Assembly: GCA_913020765.1 (NCBI GenBank)
Contig: CAJWAO010000016.1
Coordinates: 1 to 35,551, forward strand
DNA: 35,551 nucleotides
Source: an uncultured Flavobacteriales bacterium
Lineage (GTDB): Bacteria > Bacteroidota > Bacteroidia > Flavobacteriales_D > Crocinitomicaceae
Direction of reading: 5' to 3'
Shown here: in pieces, positions 25,913 through 33,751 of the stretch
Position numbering within the stretch: position 1 is the stretch's first letter
Layout of the letters: every line of letters begins with the position of its first letter
Position numbers and translations under genes: made by a program
Notes under the pieces: generated by a model
Told to the model about the DNA's origin: nothing
The model's database searches: none
What the model saw: the letters and a program-made list of their open reading frames with translations, nothing else

Positions 25913-27054
25913 TAAACAACCTTATTTTTAAAAATATCCACAACCTGATCGACGGTGTAGTCAATTTCCTTTAACGTTGTGTAACGAGAAAAAGAAAATC
26001 TGGCATTCGGTCTATTTGGGTCAGCATTTATGCCCTGTAAAACATGAGAACCTTGTGAAGAACCCGAAGAACAAGCACTTCCACCACTAGCAGCAATCCC
26101 CTTTAGATCTAAAGTAAACAAAAGCATGGAGGCCTTATCTGTTTGAGGGAAACATACATTTAAGACAGTATACAAGGATTTTTCATAGGATGTCTCACCA
26201 TGAAAAGAAATCTCAGGGAATTGATTTCGTAATGAATTCATCATATGGCTTTTGAGGGCAAATACGTGTTTCTGGTGGGCTTCTAAATTCATATAAGCTA
26301 AATCCATGGCCTTGGATAAACCCACAATACCATGCAGATTTTCAGTACCCCCTCTTAGGCCGCGTTCTTGAGCACCACCGTGTATGAATGCATTTGAATG
26401 AACCTTATTATTAATGTATAAGAAACCAATACCTTTTGGACCATGGAACTTATGGGCTGCACAGGTAAGGAAATCAATATCCAATTCTTGAAGGTTAAAA
26501 TGGTAATGTCCCATCGTCTGAACAGTATCAGAATGAAAATACGCCCCAAATCTTCTGCAAATTTTAGAAACCTCCACAATAGGTAGCAATGTGCCTATTT
26601 CATTATTGGCATGCATTAAGGAAACAAGGGTTTTTTGTGATGTAGCACCTAAAATATTTTCAAGATGTTCAAGGTCAACATTACCTGCATCATCAATATC
26701 AACGTACACTAGTTCAACCGAATATTTTTCTTGTATATGACAGGCTGTATGCCCAACAGCATGATGCTCTATTCTTGAGGTAACAATTCTCTTCACACCC
26801 AATTCTGTCACAGAGGTAAACATTGCCATATTATCGGCCTCGGTACCTCCGGATGTAAAAACAATCTCAGAGGGTTGGCAATTTATATGTTTAGCAATTC
26901 CGCGCCTGGAATGTTCAATAATTGCCTTTGAGCTTCTACCAAAAAGATGTGTGCTTGAAGGATTCCCAAAATCATTTTTTAATATGGGTGCCATGGCTTC
27001 AAATACCTCAGGTGCAACGGGTGTTGTTGCAGCATTATCAAGATAAACCTTCAT
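25912..27054 (-). CDS. Cysteine desulfurase (NifS/IscS-like)
   Basis: A 380-residue PLP enzyme releasing sulfur from cysteine for iron-sulfur clusters, tRNA thiolation and other thio-cofactors. It starts with MKVYLDNAATTPVAPEV; PLP lysine K202 lies in CAAHKFHGPKG; and the persulfide-forming cysteine C328 in GGSACSSGSSQGS identifies the group I (IscS/NifS) type rather than SufS. No iscU or suf genes are adjacent. It shares one base with the downstream glycosyltransferase gene. Confidence 0.95.
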   Translation of the reverse strand: MKVYLDNAATTPVAPEVFEAMAPILKNDFGNPSSTHLFGRSSKAIIEHSRRGIAKHINCQPSEIVFTSGGTEADNMAMFTSVTELGVKRIVTSRIEHHAVGHTACHIQEKYSVELVYVDIDDAGNVDLEHLENILGATSQKTLVSLMHANNEIGTLLPIVEVSKICRRFGAYFHSDTVQTMGHYHFNLQELDIDFLTCAAHKFHGPKGIGFLYINNKVHSNAFIHGGAQERGLRGGTENLHGIVGLSKAMDLAYMNLEAHQKHVFALKSHMMNSLRNQFPEISFHGETSYEKSLYTVLNVCFPQTDKASMLLFTLDLKGIAASGGSACSSGSSQGSHVLQGINADPNRPNARFSFSRYTTLKEIDYTVDQVVDIFKNKVV

Positions 27055-27154
27055 CTATAAACTTTGCACGAAGGTAATAAATTTAACGTAAATATCTCCC
27101 TTAAAATTGAATGGTGAGCTCAATCCAAAAGAAAAAAATTTGTACCTTCAGTTT

Positions 27155-27889
27155 ATGGGAAATAAGTTTACATATGTTCTATTTTTCTATGCTCTTTCTT
27201 CTTTTTACAGCACCTGTTTTGGCCAAGTTTGGTTTGATATCGCAGTTGGCGGATCGGCAGGAACGGGAATCTCTAGTGATTTTGAATTATATGATGATGC
27301 AAGAATAGATTTTTCTCCCAGAATTTCATCAAATACTTTTTTTAAAATAGGCCTAAACATTACTGAAAGTGAGTCCATTCTTTTTGACTTTGGAGTTTCA
27401 ACTCGAAACTTTCTCTTTATTCAAAAAAACCTACCCAATTCAGAGGGTATGTCAAAAAATATTTCTCTTGGATACACAGGTTTTAGAATTCTGCCAATGT
27501 ATAGACACACCAAGGAAGGTTCTTACATCGAAATTGGGCCAGAGTTTGGTTCAACTCAAAACGAATATTATTCTGACGAGGGAAATGGTTCTATTCCAAA
27601 CTACTCCTTTTTCCGTGAAAGAAGCTTTCGTGGAGCTATTGGTTTTGGAGGCTATATTCTGGGAAGTGAAAGAATCACATTAGTCTCTGGCCTCCGGGTT
27701 CTTTATGATTTTGCGGATTTAAGATCTGATAATGCGGTCAATGCTCAATTCCCCTATCAAAACTATAACGATAAAAGAGATACGCCATTCAAAGCATTTG
27801 ATATTCAATTCAGCCTTGAGCTAAATATCTCATTAGGCTTTCTGGTGCGCAGTTCCTGCGGAAGAAGAAAACTATTGATTCAATGGTAG
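27155..27889 (+). CDS. Outer-membrane beta-barrel protein of unknown function
   Basis: A 244-residue protein. The ATG at 27155 is preferred over the in-frame ATG at 27107 because it places a signal peptide (GNKFTYVLFFYALSSFYSTC up to FGQ) at the N-terminus. The mature protein alternates amphipathic strands (FFKIGLNITESESILFDFGV, SYIEIGPEFGS, FRGAIGFGGYI, RITLVSGLRVLYDF) and ends SLGFLVRSSCGRRKLLIQW, a Cys-Gly-Arg-Arg ending with an aromatic terminus that resembles other Bacteroidota barrels. No function recognised. It lies upstream of two lipoproteins on the same strand. Confidence 0.7.
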   Translation: MGNKFTYVLFFYALSSFYSTCFGQVWFDIAVGGSAGTGISSDFELYDDARIDFSPRISSNTFFKIGLNITESESILFDFGVSTRNFLFIQKNLPNSEGMSKNISLGYTGFRILPMYRHTKEGSYIEIGPEFGSTQNEYYSDEGNGSIPNYSFFRERSFRGAIGFGGYILGSERITLVSGLRVLYDFADLRSDNAVNAQFPYQNYNDKRDTPFKAFDIQFSLELNISLGFLVRSSCGRRKLLIQW

Positions 27890-27929
27890 CGCCCTGTCAC
27901 AAAAAACGGAGCATAAGCTGTAGCATGTA

Positions 27930-28391
27930 ATGAATCCTAAAATTAAATTTCTATCGGCCATCCTTTTTCTTGCACTGTCCTGTTCAAAAAACACGGTTAT
28001 TGATCCTTATTTTTTCGGAAACGGAATGGAAGAGGTTCATATCAACGCTGAAGTAAAAAGCACTTTTCCTACATCTAAGTCCTACAGGATTTTAAATGCA
28101 TATATAGATGCAAATTTGCTATATATTTTATTGGAATATCGAGAAGGATGCTCAGGTTTAGATGACTTTCAGTTTATTGGGGGTCCATTAACTTATGACG
28201 AGGTAGGGTATGCACATAGAGAAGCAAGATTAATCATTAACAAAAAGAGTGAAAGCTGCGCGATTATAAAAGAAACTAAGATTATAGATTTAAGAGAACT
28301 TACAAGTCTTCACCAAAGGGATGCAGAAGTTATTTTACACATTGGAGGATGGCGAACAGAAATGACCTATGTCTACATACCTCATAAATAA
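27930..28391 (+). CDS. Lipoprotein of unknown function (paralogue of next gene)
   Basis: A 153-residue protein with a clear lipoprotein signal, lipobox LALSC with cysteine 18. The mature domain has YREGCSGLDDFQFIGGP and later ESCAIIKE, with two cysteines that could pair. The same layout (G-C-x4-F-x-x-I-G-x-P, then a second cysteine and a short IIDLREL strand) recurs in the following gene, so the two are diverged tandem duplicates. Function unknown. Confidence 0.75.
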   Translation: MNPKIKFLSAILFLALSCSKNTVIDPYFFGNGMEEVHINAEVKSTFPTSKSYRILNAYIDANLLYILLEYREGCSGLDDFQFIGGPLTYDEVGYAHREARLIINKKSESCAIIKETKIIDLRELTSLHQRDAEVILHIGGWRTEMTYVYIPHK

Positions 28392-28455
28392 GACTAAAAT
28401 CACTGTAAATCATACTTTGGTATTATATTTGAACCAACAACTCAAAATCATCATA

Positions 28456-28947
28456 ATGAAATATATATTCATTCTAGCACTTGTAATATTTGCCTCATGT
28501 AAAACTGTAGATAATGTAAAATCTGAAAACGGTAAAACCAATAATGAACAAACAAATTCAGAGGGAGGCATAGTAGAACGCAAATATGAGCCTATCGAAA
28601 TTAAAGCAGAAATTGGCAGAATTGAACGCGAACAAACAACGAGCGTTCAAATTATAAAATCACGAATCGAAGGAAATACGCTTTTTTTAAAAATTGGATA
28701 CTCAGGAGGTTGTGAAAAGCATAATTTCAAAGTTATTGGTAATCCAATGATTTCCAAATCATTACCTCCAATTCGTAGCATTGAACTTGTTCATCTAAAT
28801 AGCGGAGATACGTGTAGGGAGTATATTGAGCAACAACTGATTATTGATATTAGTGACTTGGCTTATGAAAAGGAGAATGGCAGTAAAATAAAGCTTCAAT
28901 TTTCTGGAATAGAAGAAATGCTAATGTTCACTTATACTTCAGAGTAA
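28456..28947 (+). CDS. Lipoprotein of unknown function (tandem paralogue)
   Basis: A 163-residue protein whose start at 28456 gives a clean lipoprotein signal, MKYIFILALVIFASC. An in-frame ATG at 28369 would lie inside the previous gene and hide this signal. A low-complexity Asn/Glu/Lys linker is followed by the shared domain: GYSGGCEKHNFKVIGNPM, then DTCREYIEQQLIIDISDL. It is related to the preceding lipoprotein. It ends 7 bp before bioD, so it is likely in the same transcript. Confidence 0.78.
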   Translation: MKYIFILALVIFASCKTVDNVKSENGKTNNEQTNSEGGIVERKYEPIEIKAEIGRIEREQTTSVQIIKSRIEGNTLFLKIGYSGGCEKHNFKVIGNPMISKSLPPIRSIELVHLNSGDTCREYIEQQLIIDISDLAYEKENGSKIKLQFSGIEEMLMFTYTSE

Positions 28948-28954
28948 ACTCCAT

Positions 28955-29596
28955 ATGTCAAAAAAAGATACGCTTAATTTATCTACCCCGATATTTGTGA
29001 CTGGCATTGGAACGGATGTCGGAAAGACAATTGTTTCTGCTATCCTTTGCGAGTGGCTCAATGCCAACTATTGGAAGCCGGTACAATCGGGAGATCCTGA
29101 TGGAGGAGATTCGAAAACATTAAAAAAATTAGTGAGCCATTCCTCATTTGAAATTTATACAGAAGCATACAGGTTTGATGCACCATTATCTCCTCACGCC
29201 GCCGCACAACTGGAAGGTAAAGAAATTGTAGCTGACTCACTTGTCATTCCTGAATCTAGAAAGCCTCTTGTAATTGAAGGTGCCGGTGGTCTACTTGTGC
29301 CTTTAAATTATCGCAATGAAACCATCTGTGACCTTATCATAAATTTAAAAACTCAGGTGATTGTCGTGGTTAAAGAATACCTGGGAAACATAAACCATAC
29401 ACTACTTACCGTTGCTCATTTGAAAAACAATAATATAAAAATAGCAGGTTTGGTTTTTGTTGGAGAAGAGTTACCGCATACTTGGGAAATTATAGAAAAA
29501 ATGACTGGGCTTACACTACTCTTTAGGGTGCCAATGTTCAAAGAATTAAATAGAAAAGCAATCCTTAGCTTTGTGAAACAAATTGACAACAAATAG
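28955..29596 (+). CDS. bioD: Dethiobiotin synthetase
   Basis: A 213-residue ATP-dependent carboxylase that closes the ureido ring of dethiobiotin from diaminopelargonic acid and CO2. The P-loop GIGTDVGKT is at 17-25; KPVQSGDPDGGDS binds substrate, and VIEGAGGLLVPLN is the second active-site signature. It is directly followed (9 bp) by bioA, the preceding enzyme of the pathway. bioB and bioF are not in the window. Confidence 0.95.
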   Translation: MSKKDTLNLSTPIFVTGIGTDVGKTIVSAILCEWLNANYWKPVQSGDPDGGDSKTLKKLVSHSSFEIYTEAYRFDAPLSPHAAAQLEGKEIVADSLVIPESRKPLVIEGAGGLLVPLNYRNETICDLIINLKTQVIVVVKEYLGNINHTLLTVAHLKNNNIKIAGLVFVGEELPHTWEIIEKMTGLTLLFRVPMFKELNRKAILSFVKQIDNK

Positions 29597-29605
29597 TTAA
29601 ACACT

Positions 29606-30868
29606 ATGAGTCTTAAATATGATAAAAAATATCTTTGGCATCCGTTGACACAGCACCAGCTGCATCCCGAAAATCTATTCATAAAAAAAGCAAAAGGCGC
29701 ACTAATATTCGATGAAAAAGACAATGCGTATATTGACGGAATTGCCTCATGGTATACCTGTATGTATGGTCACTGCAATCCTTATATTACTAACAAGGTA
29801 GCTGCTCAAATGCAGAATCTTGACCACGTTGTTTTTACTGGCTTCACACATGAACCAGCAATACGTCTAGCTAAAGAGTTGATTTCTATTCTACCTAAAA
29901 ACCAACATAAATTATTTTTTTCTGACAACGGTTCAACCGCTGTTGATATAGCCATAAAAATGGCATTGCAGTATCACTTTAATAAGGGTGAAAAAAGAAA
30001 AAAGCTCATTGCATTTGAGGATGGTTTTCATGGCGATACCTTTGGGGCAATGTCTGTATCTGGTCTATCGATTTACAATGGACCTTTTAAAGATTTCTTT
30101 TTGGATGTTGAAAGAATTCCTGTACCAAATCAAGACAACATTCACGAACTTGCCTCTCGTTTTGAGGAGATGACTCAAAGCGTCGATGTTGCTGCGTTTT
30201 TATATGAGCCATTAGTTCAAGGAGCAGCTGCCATGAAAATGCATGAACCAGAGCACCTTAACATACTTATTGGCATTGCGAAGAATAATGGAGTGATTAC
30301 CATCGCAGATGAGGTAATGACTGGTTTTGGAAAAACTGGAAAAAATTTCGCCTCAGAATTTATGCAGCACCTGCCTGATATCATATGCTTATCAAAATCC
30401 CTGACAGGCGGCTTAGTCCCAATGGCCATTACCAGCTGTGATGAAAAAATCTACAATGCTTTTCTGAGTAATAAAATGGAAAAAGGATTTTTTCATGGCC
30501 ACACCTACTCCGCCAACCCAACCTCATGCACGGCAGCAATTGCTAGCATTGAACTTTTAAAGTCCGAGGAGATTCAGAGGAACATCAAAGTGATATGCGC
30601 ATCACATGAAAAATTCAATGCTAGAATAAAAAATCATCCCAAAATTAAAAGTACGAGACAGCGGGGTATTATTTTCGCACTGGATTTAAATGTTGAAACA
30701 GAACGCTATGGAGACCTTAGATATAAGCTCTTCGATTTTTACATGAATAAAGGCATTTATTTAAGACCTTTGGGCAATACAGTCTATATTCTAGCACCGT
30801 TTATTATTTCAAAAAACCAACTAGAAAAAATATATATTGCTATTGAAGAGGGACTTAGTATACTATAG
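29606..30868 (+). CDS. bioA: Adenosylmethionine-8-amino-7-oxononanoate aminotransferase
   Basis: A 420-residue class III aminotransferase that makes 7,8-diaminopelargonic acid from KAPA using S-adenosylmethionine as amino donor. The beginning WHPLTQHQLHPENL is characteristic of BioA; GIASWYTCMYGH, FSDNGSTAVDIAIKMA, FEDGFHGDTFGAMS and the DEVMTGFGKTG aspartate motif follow. The PLP lysine is K264 in LSKSLTGGLVPMA. Full length. It sits between bioD and a methyltransferase gene. Confidence 0.96.
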   Translation: MSLKYDKKYLWHPLTQHQLHPENLFIKKAKGALIFDEKDNAYIDGIASWYTCMYGHCNPYITNKVAAQMQNLDHVVFTGFTHEPAIRLAKELISILPKNQHKLFFSDNGSTAVDIAIKMALQYHFNKGEKRKKLIAFEDGFHGDTFGAMSVSGLSIYNGPFKDFFLDVERIPVPNQDNIHELASRFEEMTQSVDVAAFLYEPLVQGAAAMKMHEPEHLNILIGIAKNNGVITIADEVMTGFGKTGKNFASEFMQHLPDIICLSKSLTGGLVPMAITSCDEKIYNAFLSNKMEKGFFHGHTYSANPTSCTAAIASIELLKSEEIQRNIKVICASHEKFNARIKNHPKIKSTRQRGIIFALDLNVETERYGDLRYKLFDFYMNKGIYLRPLGNTVYILAPFIISKNQLEKIYIAIEEGLSIL

Positions 30869-30894
30869 TTGTTAAAAAATTATGCGTTGATCAT

Positions 30895-31461
30895 ATGGAT
30901 GCAAGTTATTGGAGTCAAAGATACCAGAACCAACGAACAGGATGGGACTTAGGAGAAGTCTCCCCACCTTTAGTTGAGATTTTCAAGGAAATTGAAAAAG
31001 ACTCAGAAATATTAATACCGGGTTGCGGAAATGCCTACGAGGCCGAATACCTTTTCAATTCTGGATACAAAAATGTATACATCATTGATGTCGCAAAAGA
31101 ACCACTTGAAGCTTTTAAAAAACGAAATCTTAGCTTTCCTGATCATCAAATTATCCAAGGAGATTTTTTTGAACATATGGGTACTTATGACTTTATCGTC
31201 GAACAAACCTTTTTTTGTGCAATAGAACCATCACTTCGTACTAAATATGTAAAAAAGATGCATCAGCTTCTCAAACAGGAGGGTAAACTATTGGGGGTGT
31301 TGTTCAATCGAGAATTTGATGGAGGGCCGCCATACGGAGGGAGAAAAGAGGATTATAAAACTTTATTTAGTGCGGTATTTAGAAAGGTTAAAATTCAGGA
31401 CAGTCTAAAATCAATTCAACCTAGGTTGGGAGCGGAAGTTACAATTAGATGCTTCAAATAA
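30895..31461 (+). CDS. TPMT-family SAM-dependent methyltransferase
   Basis: A 188-residue methyltransferase of the thiopurine S-methyltransferase family. It opens with YWSQRYQNQRTGWDLGEVSP; the SAM-binding loop is PGCGNAYEAEYL, followed by the acidic IIDVAKEPLEAF; then VEQTFFCAIEP and FDGGPPYGGRKEDY, typical of the family. Substrates in bacteria are generally unknown (thiols, selenium or tellurium compounds, halides). It follows bioA by 26 bp, so it is probably co-transcribed. It is not a typical BioC, which acts on malonyl-ACP. Confidence 0.9.
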   Translation: MDASYWSQRYQNQRTGWDLGEVSPPLVEIFKEIEKDSEILIPGCGNAYEAEYLFNSGYKNVYIIDVAKEPLEAFKKRNLSFPDHQIIQGDFFEHMGTYDFIVEQTFFCAIEPSLRTKYVKKMHQLLKQEGKLLGVLFNREFDGGPPYGGRKEDYKTLFSAVFRKVKIQDSLKSIQPRLGAEVTIRCFK

Positions 31462-31477
31462 AATAATACCAAGAAAC

Positions 31478-32341
31478 CTAAGCCATCTCGTTCTTCAATA
31501 TATATTTGAGGTGGTAATCTACAAGGTTTTGAATGGGTTTCGCAGTAACAGAACGTATTTCTATTCCTAAGTTATCCGCAGCAATGCGCAACTCATCCTC
31601 AAGAAGGACAGATAGTGAGCCTACAAAGTGAACTGGAGTGTCGAGATAATCTTTATAACAACATACATGAACCTCCATGAAATGCTGCAGCCCTTTTACC
31701 AAAACGTTGTTGAAAAATTTATGCTTCTTGTGCTTAACAACGAATGGCATAAATGAGGCGATAAATACATTGGGACTTTCCTTTTGATAAACGCCAGAGA
31801 CAATATCAGCTTCAGTTAAAGCATAAGTTTCTTGGAAATCTTTCAAAAGATCGGACGGTAACTTATGATATAAAAAACTTGAAAGTAAAAACTTACCAAA
31901 ATAGCTTCCACTTCCTTCGTCCCCTAATACATAGCCCAGTGCAGGAACCTCCTCGTTTAGGTTAACACCGTCAAAATGGCAAGAATTAGATCCTGTACCT
32001 ATAATACAAGAAATTCCTGGCTCACCCTCGTAAGTGGCAAATGCGCATGCAAGCAAATCATGCTCCACAAAAATTTCAGCATCTTTAAATACAGATTGAA
32101 TACCCCTTTCAATTTTATTATTCATCTTTTCGCTAGAACAACCCGCACCGTAGAAAAAAATCTTTTTGACACTTGATACATGACCAATAATTTCTTTATT
32201 TTTTTTGATCTCCGAAGACACAAACTCGGCGGAGTGGAAATATGGATTAAAGCCGATGGTATTGTAAAAAGTTTGTTTAGATTTGTCGTCAACCAAGACC
32301 CAGTCACTTTTGGTTGAACCACTTTCAATGATAAAGATCAT
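31478..32341 (-). CDS. BadF/BadG-family N-acetylglucosamine kinase-like sugar kinase
   Basis: A ~287-residue ASKHA-fold kinase beginning MIFIIESGSTKSDWVLVDD, where the phosphate-1 loop (SGSTKSDW) is standard for this family. The start at 32341 is chosen because upstream in-frame starts only add a non-conserved leader. CIIGTGSNSCHFDG and YVLGDEGSGSYFGKFLL form the second phosphate and sugar-binding regions. The family phosphorylates N-acetylglucosamine or related amino sugars salvaged from the wall or environment. It is convergent with the TPMT gene and divergent from a NUDIX-type regulator that may control it. Confidence 0.88.
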   Translation of the reverse strand: MIFIIESGSTKSDWVLVDDKSKQTFYNTIGFNPYFHSAEFVSSEIKKNKEIIGHVSSVKKIFFYGAGCSSEKMNNKIERGIQSVFKDAEIFVEHDLLACAFATYEGEPGISCIIGTGSNSCHFDGVNLNEEVPALGYVLGDEGSGSYFGKFLLSSFLYHKLPSDLLKDFQETYALTEADIVSGVYQKESPNVFIASFMPFVVKHKKHKFFNNVLVKGLQHFMEVHVCCYKDYLDTPVHFVGSLSVLLEDELRIAADNLGIEIRSVTAKPIQNLVDYHLKYILKNEMA

Positions 32342-32384
32342 GATTAATATTGTTTTATTGAGCAATGTGTCTTCACAACACTAC

Positions 32385-32392
32385 CAAATATA
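32385..32392 (-). promoter_or_regulatory. Candidate -7 box (TATATTTG) for the sugar kinase
   Basis: Exact TAnnTTTG on the - strand, 43 bp before the kinase ATG. A TTG lies about 22 bp further upstream, slightly beyond the usual spacing for a -33 element. It overlaps the AT-rich centre of the divergent intergenic region. Confidence 0.4.
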
Positions 32393-32431
32393 GTATAATA
32401 TAACGCGAAGTCATCAATTTCAAATAAAAAA

Positions 32432-33172
32432 ATGAACAAAAAAGAGCTTAACCCATATGTATCTGTAGACTGCGTGATATTTGGTTTTGATCTAGAACAG
32501 TTATATGTATTGCTCATCGATAGCGGAAGCATGGAAGGATATAAGCAATCTAGAATGGCTGTTCCAGGAGATTTAATTTATGACACAGAAAACCTAGATA
32601 CAGCTGCTCGACGGGTGCTTAAAGAGCTCACGGGAATTGAAAACATATATCTTGAACAAATCGGTGCATTTGGGGATCCCGATAGAATCGGAAAAAAAGC
32701 ATCGGATCGAAAATGGCTAGAATCCATAAGAGCAATGCCCGAGGCGAGAGTAATTACCGTTGCCTATTATTCACTTGTTCGGATGCCAAACTTTAATCCA
32801 AAAGCAAGCTCCTTTGCAAAAAGTGCAGGATGGGCTCCTGTGAGCGAGGTACATGACCTAGCATTTGACCATTATGAAATTTTACAATCGGGACTTGAAC
32901 AGTTAAAGAGAAAAATAAAAATTCAACCGATTGGCTTCAATTTACTTCCAGAAAAATTTACGCTAAGCCAGCTTCACAAGCTTTATGAATGCATCTATGA
33001 CAAAGCCCTAGATAAAAGAAATTTCAGAAGAAAAATATTAAACCTAAATATCCTCACCAATCTTGACGAAAAACAGATTGGAGTTCCACACAAACCCTCA
33101 CAACTCTTCAAGTTTAATGAAGAGAATTATAAAAAATTATCTGAAGAAGGTTTTGATAATTTTGGGTTTTAA
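32432..33172 (+). CDS. NrtR-like NUDIX-derived transcriptional regulator
   Basis: A 246-residue protein with an N-terminal NUDIX fold (residues ~8-150, starting VSVDCVIFGFDLEQLYVLLI) and a C-terminal winged-helix-like part (~165-230, with FTLSQLHKLYECIYDKALD and KRNFRRKILNLNIL). The NUDIX box is degenerate. In GDLIYDTENLDTAARRVLKE followed by LTGI, the RE and EE pairs are replaced by RV and EL, and the glycine-glutamate spacing is off by one. This argues for ligand sensing, not hydrolysis, as in the NrtR/AraR-type regulators of Bacteroidota. Divergent from a sugar kinase gene, its likely target. Ligand unknown. Confidence 0.82.
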   Translation: MNKKELNPYVSVDCVIFGFDLEQLYVLLIDSGSMEGYKQSRMAVPGDLIYDTENLDTAARRVLKELTGIENIYLEQIGAFGDPDRIGKKASDRKWLESIRAMPEARVITVAYYSLVRMPNFNPKASSFAKSAGWAPVSEVHDLAFDHYEILQSGLEQLKRKIKIQPIGFNLLPEKFTLSQLHKLYECIYDKALDKRNFRRKILNLNILTNLDEKQIGVPHKPSQLFKFNEENYKKLSEEGFDNFGF

Positions 33173-33190
33173 AACCTAAAATAGTTTGCC

Positions 33191-33198
33191 TATATTTG
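33191..33198 (+). promoter_or_regulatory. Candidate -7 box (TATATTTG) for the ECF sigma operon
   Basis: Exact TAnnTTTG upstream of the ECF sigma gene, 64 bp before its start. The nearest TTTG upstream (33161-33164) is 26 bp away, longer than the usual 19-21, so the -33 element is doubtful. Confidence 0.35.
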
Positions 33199-33204
33199 TT
33201 TGAC

Positions 33205-33223
33205 AAGTTACTACCTGTAACTT
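33205..33223. promoter_or_regulatory. Inverted repeat AAGTTAC-N5-GTAACTT before the ECF sigma gene
   Basis: A perfect 7-bp inverted repeat with a 5-base spacer, placed just downstream of a candidate -7 box and 39 bp before the sigma gene start. It may be an operator or a hairpin in the leader. The GTAAC half resembles -35 boxes used by several ECF sigma factors, so autoregulation is also possible. No T-run follows, so a terminator for the NUDIX gene is unlikely. Confidence 0.4.
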
Positions 33224-33262
33224 TTAGACTATTCAATTTGTATTAACTGTAAATGCACCAAT

Positions 33263-33751
33263 TTGAAAAAGCATGAATATAACGCGGTAATTGATGAGCT
33301 AAGTGCTCCACTTTATCGTTATGCCTTTCATTTCCTTAGAAATAAAGAAGATGCAAAGGATATTATTCAAGATGTTTTTGAAAAGTTGTGGATAAACAGA
33401 AAAATGATTGATTTGGACAGAGTAAAATCTTGGTTGTATCGATGTACTCACAATGCAATGGTGAATTTTTTATCTAAAAAATCCCGCACGCAATACATGA
33501 ATAGCCAAGAATTGCCTTTATCCTCTACCCCATTTAATTCAACTTTTGAATCGATGCAAGTAGTGGAAAGAATGGTAAATATTTTACCACCTACCCAAAA
33601 AAGCATTATTCTGTTGCGCGACATTGAGGGTTATTCTTACAAGGATATCGGACATATCCTTGATTTGTCCGCATCTCAGGTAAAAGTTTATCTCTTCCGT
33701 GCAAGAATGAAAATTAAAAAACAGTTATTAGGATTGAATAAGCTCGCATGA
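33263..33751 (+). CDS. ECF (extracytoplasmic function) RNA polymerase sigma factor
   Basis: A 162-residue sigma-70 family protein with only regions 2 and 4. Region 2 spans ~13-77 (LYRYAFHFLRNKEDAKDIIQ, VFEKLWINR, then VKSWLYRCTHNAMVNFL). Region 4 spans ~103-155 (LPPTQKSIILLRDIEGYSYK, DIGHILDLSASQVKVYLFRA), ending in the DNA-recognition helix. The start is TTG at 33263; the ATG at 33253 is out of frame and stops at once. Its stop overlaps the start of the next gene (ATGA), the usual sign of a sigma/anti-sigma pair. ECF sigmas of this type wait in complex with a membrane anti-sigma until an envelope signal releases them. Confidence 0.93.
   Translation: MKKHEYNAVIDELSAPLYRYAFHFLRNKEDAKDIIQDVFEKLWINRKMIDLDRVKSWLYRCTHNAMVNFLSKKSRTQYMNSQELPLSSTPFNSTFESMQVVERMVNILPPTQKSIILLRDIEGYSYKDIGHILDLSASQVKVYLFRARMKIKKQLLGLNKLA

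Noticed and set aside
27107-27154. In-frame upstream ATG for the barrel protein
   Set aside because: It would add a charged 16-residue leader before an evident signal peptide; the ATG at 27155 is the better start.
28369-28455. In-frame upstream ATG extending the second lipoprotein
   Set aside because: It would overlap the previous lipoprotein gene and bury the lipoprotein signal. The start at 28456 gives a proper signal peptide.
31462-31477. Bidirectional terminator between the TPMT gene and the sugar kinase
   Set aside because: The 16-bp gap holds no stem-loop that I can see.
33253-33276. ATG at 33253 as start of the ECF sigma factor
   Set aside because: It is in another frame and meets a stop after seven codons; the TTG at 33263 is in frame with the sigma regions.
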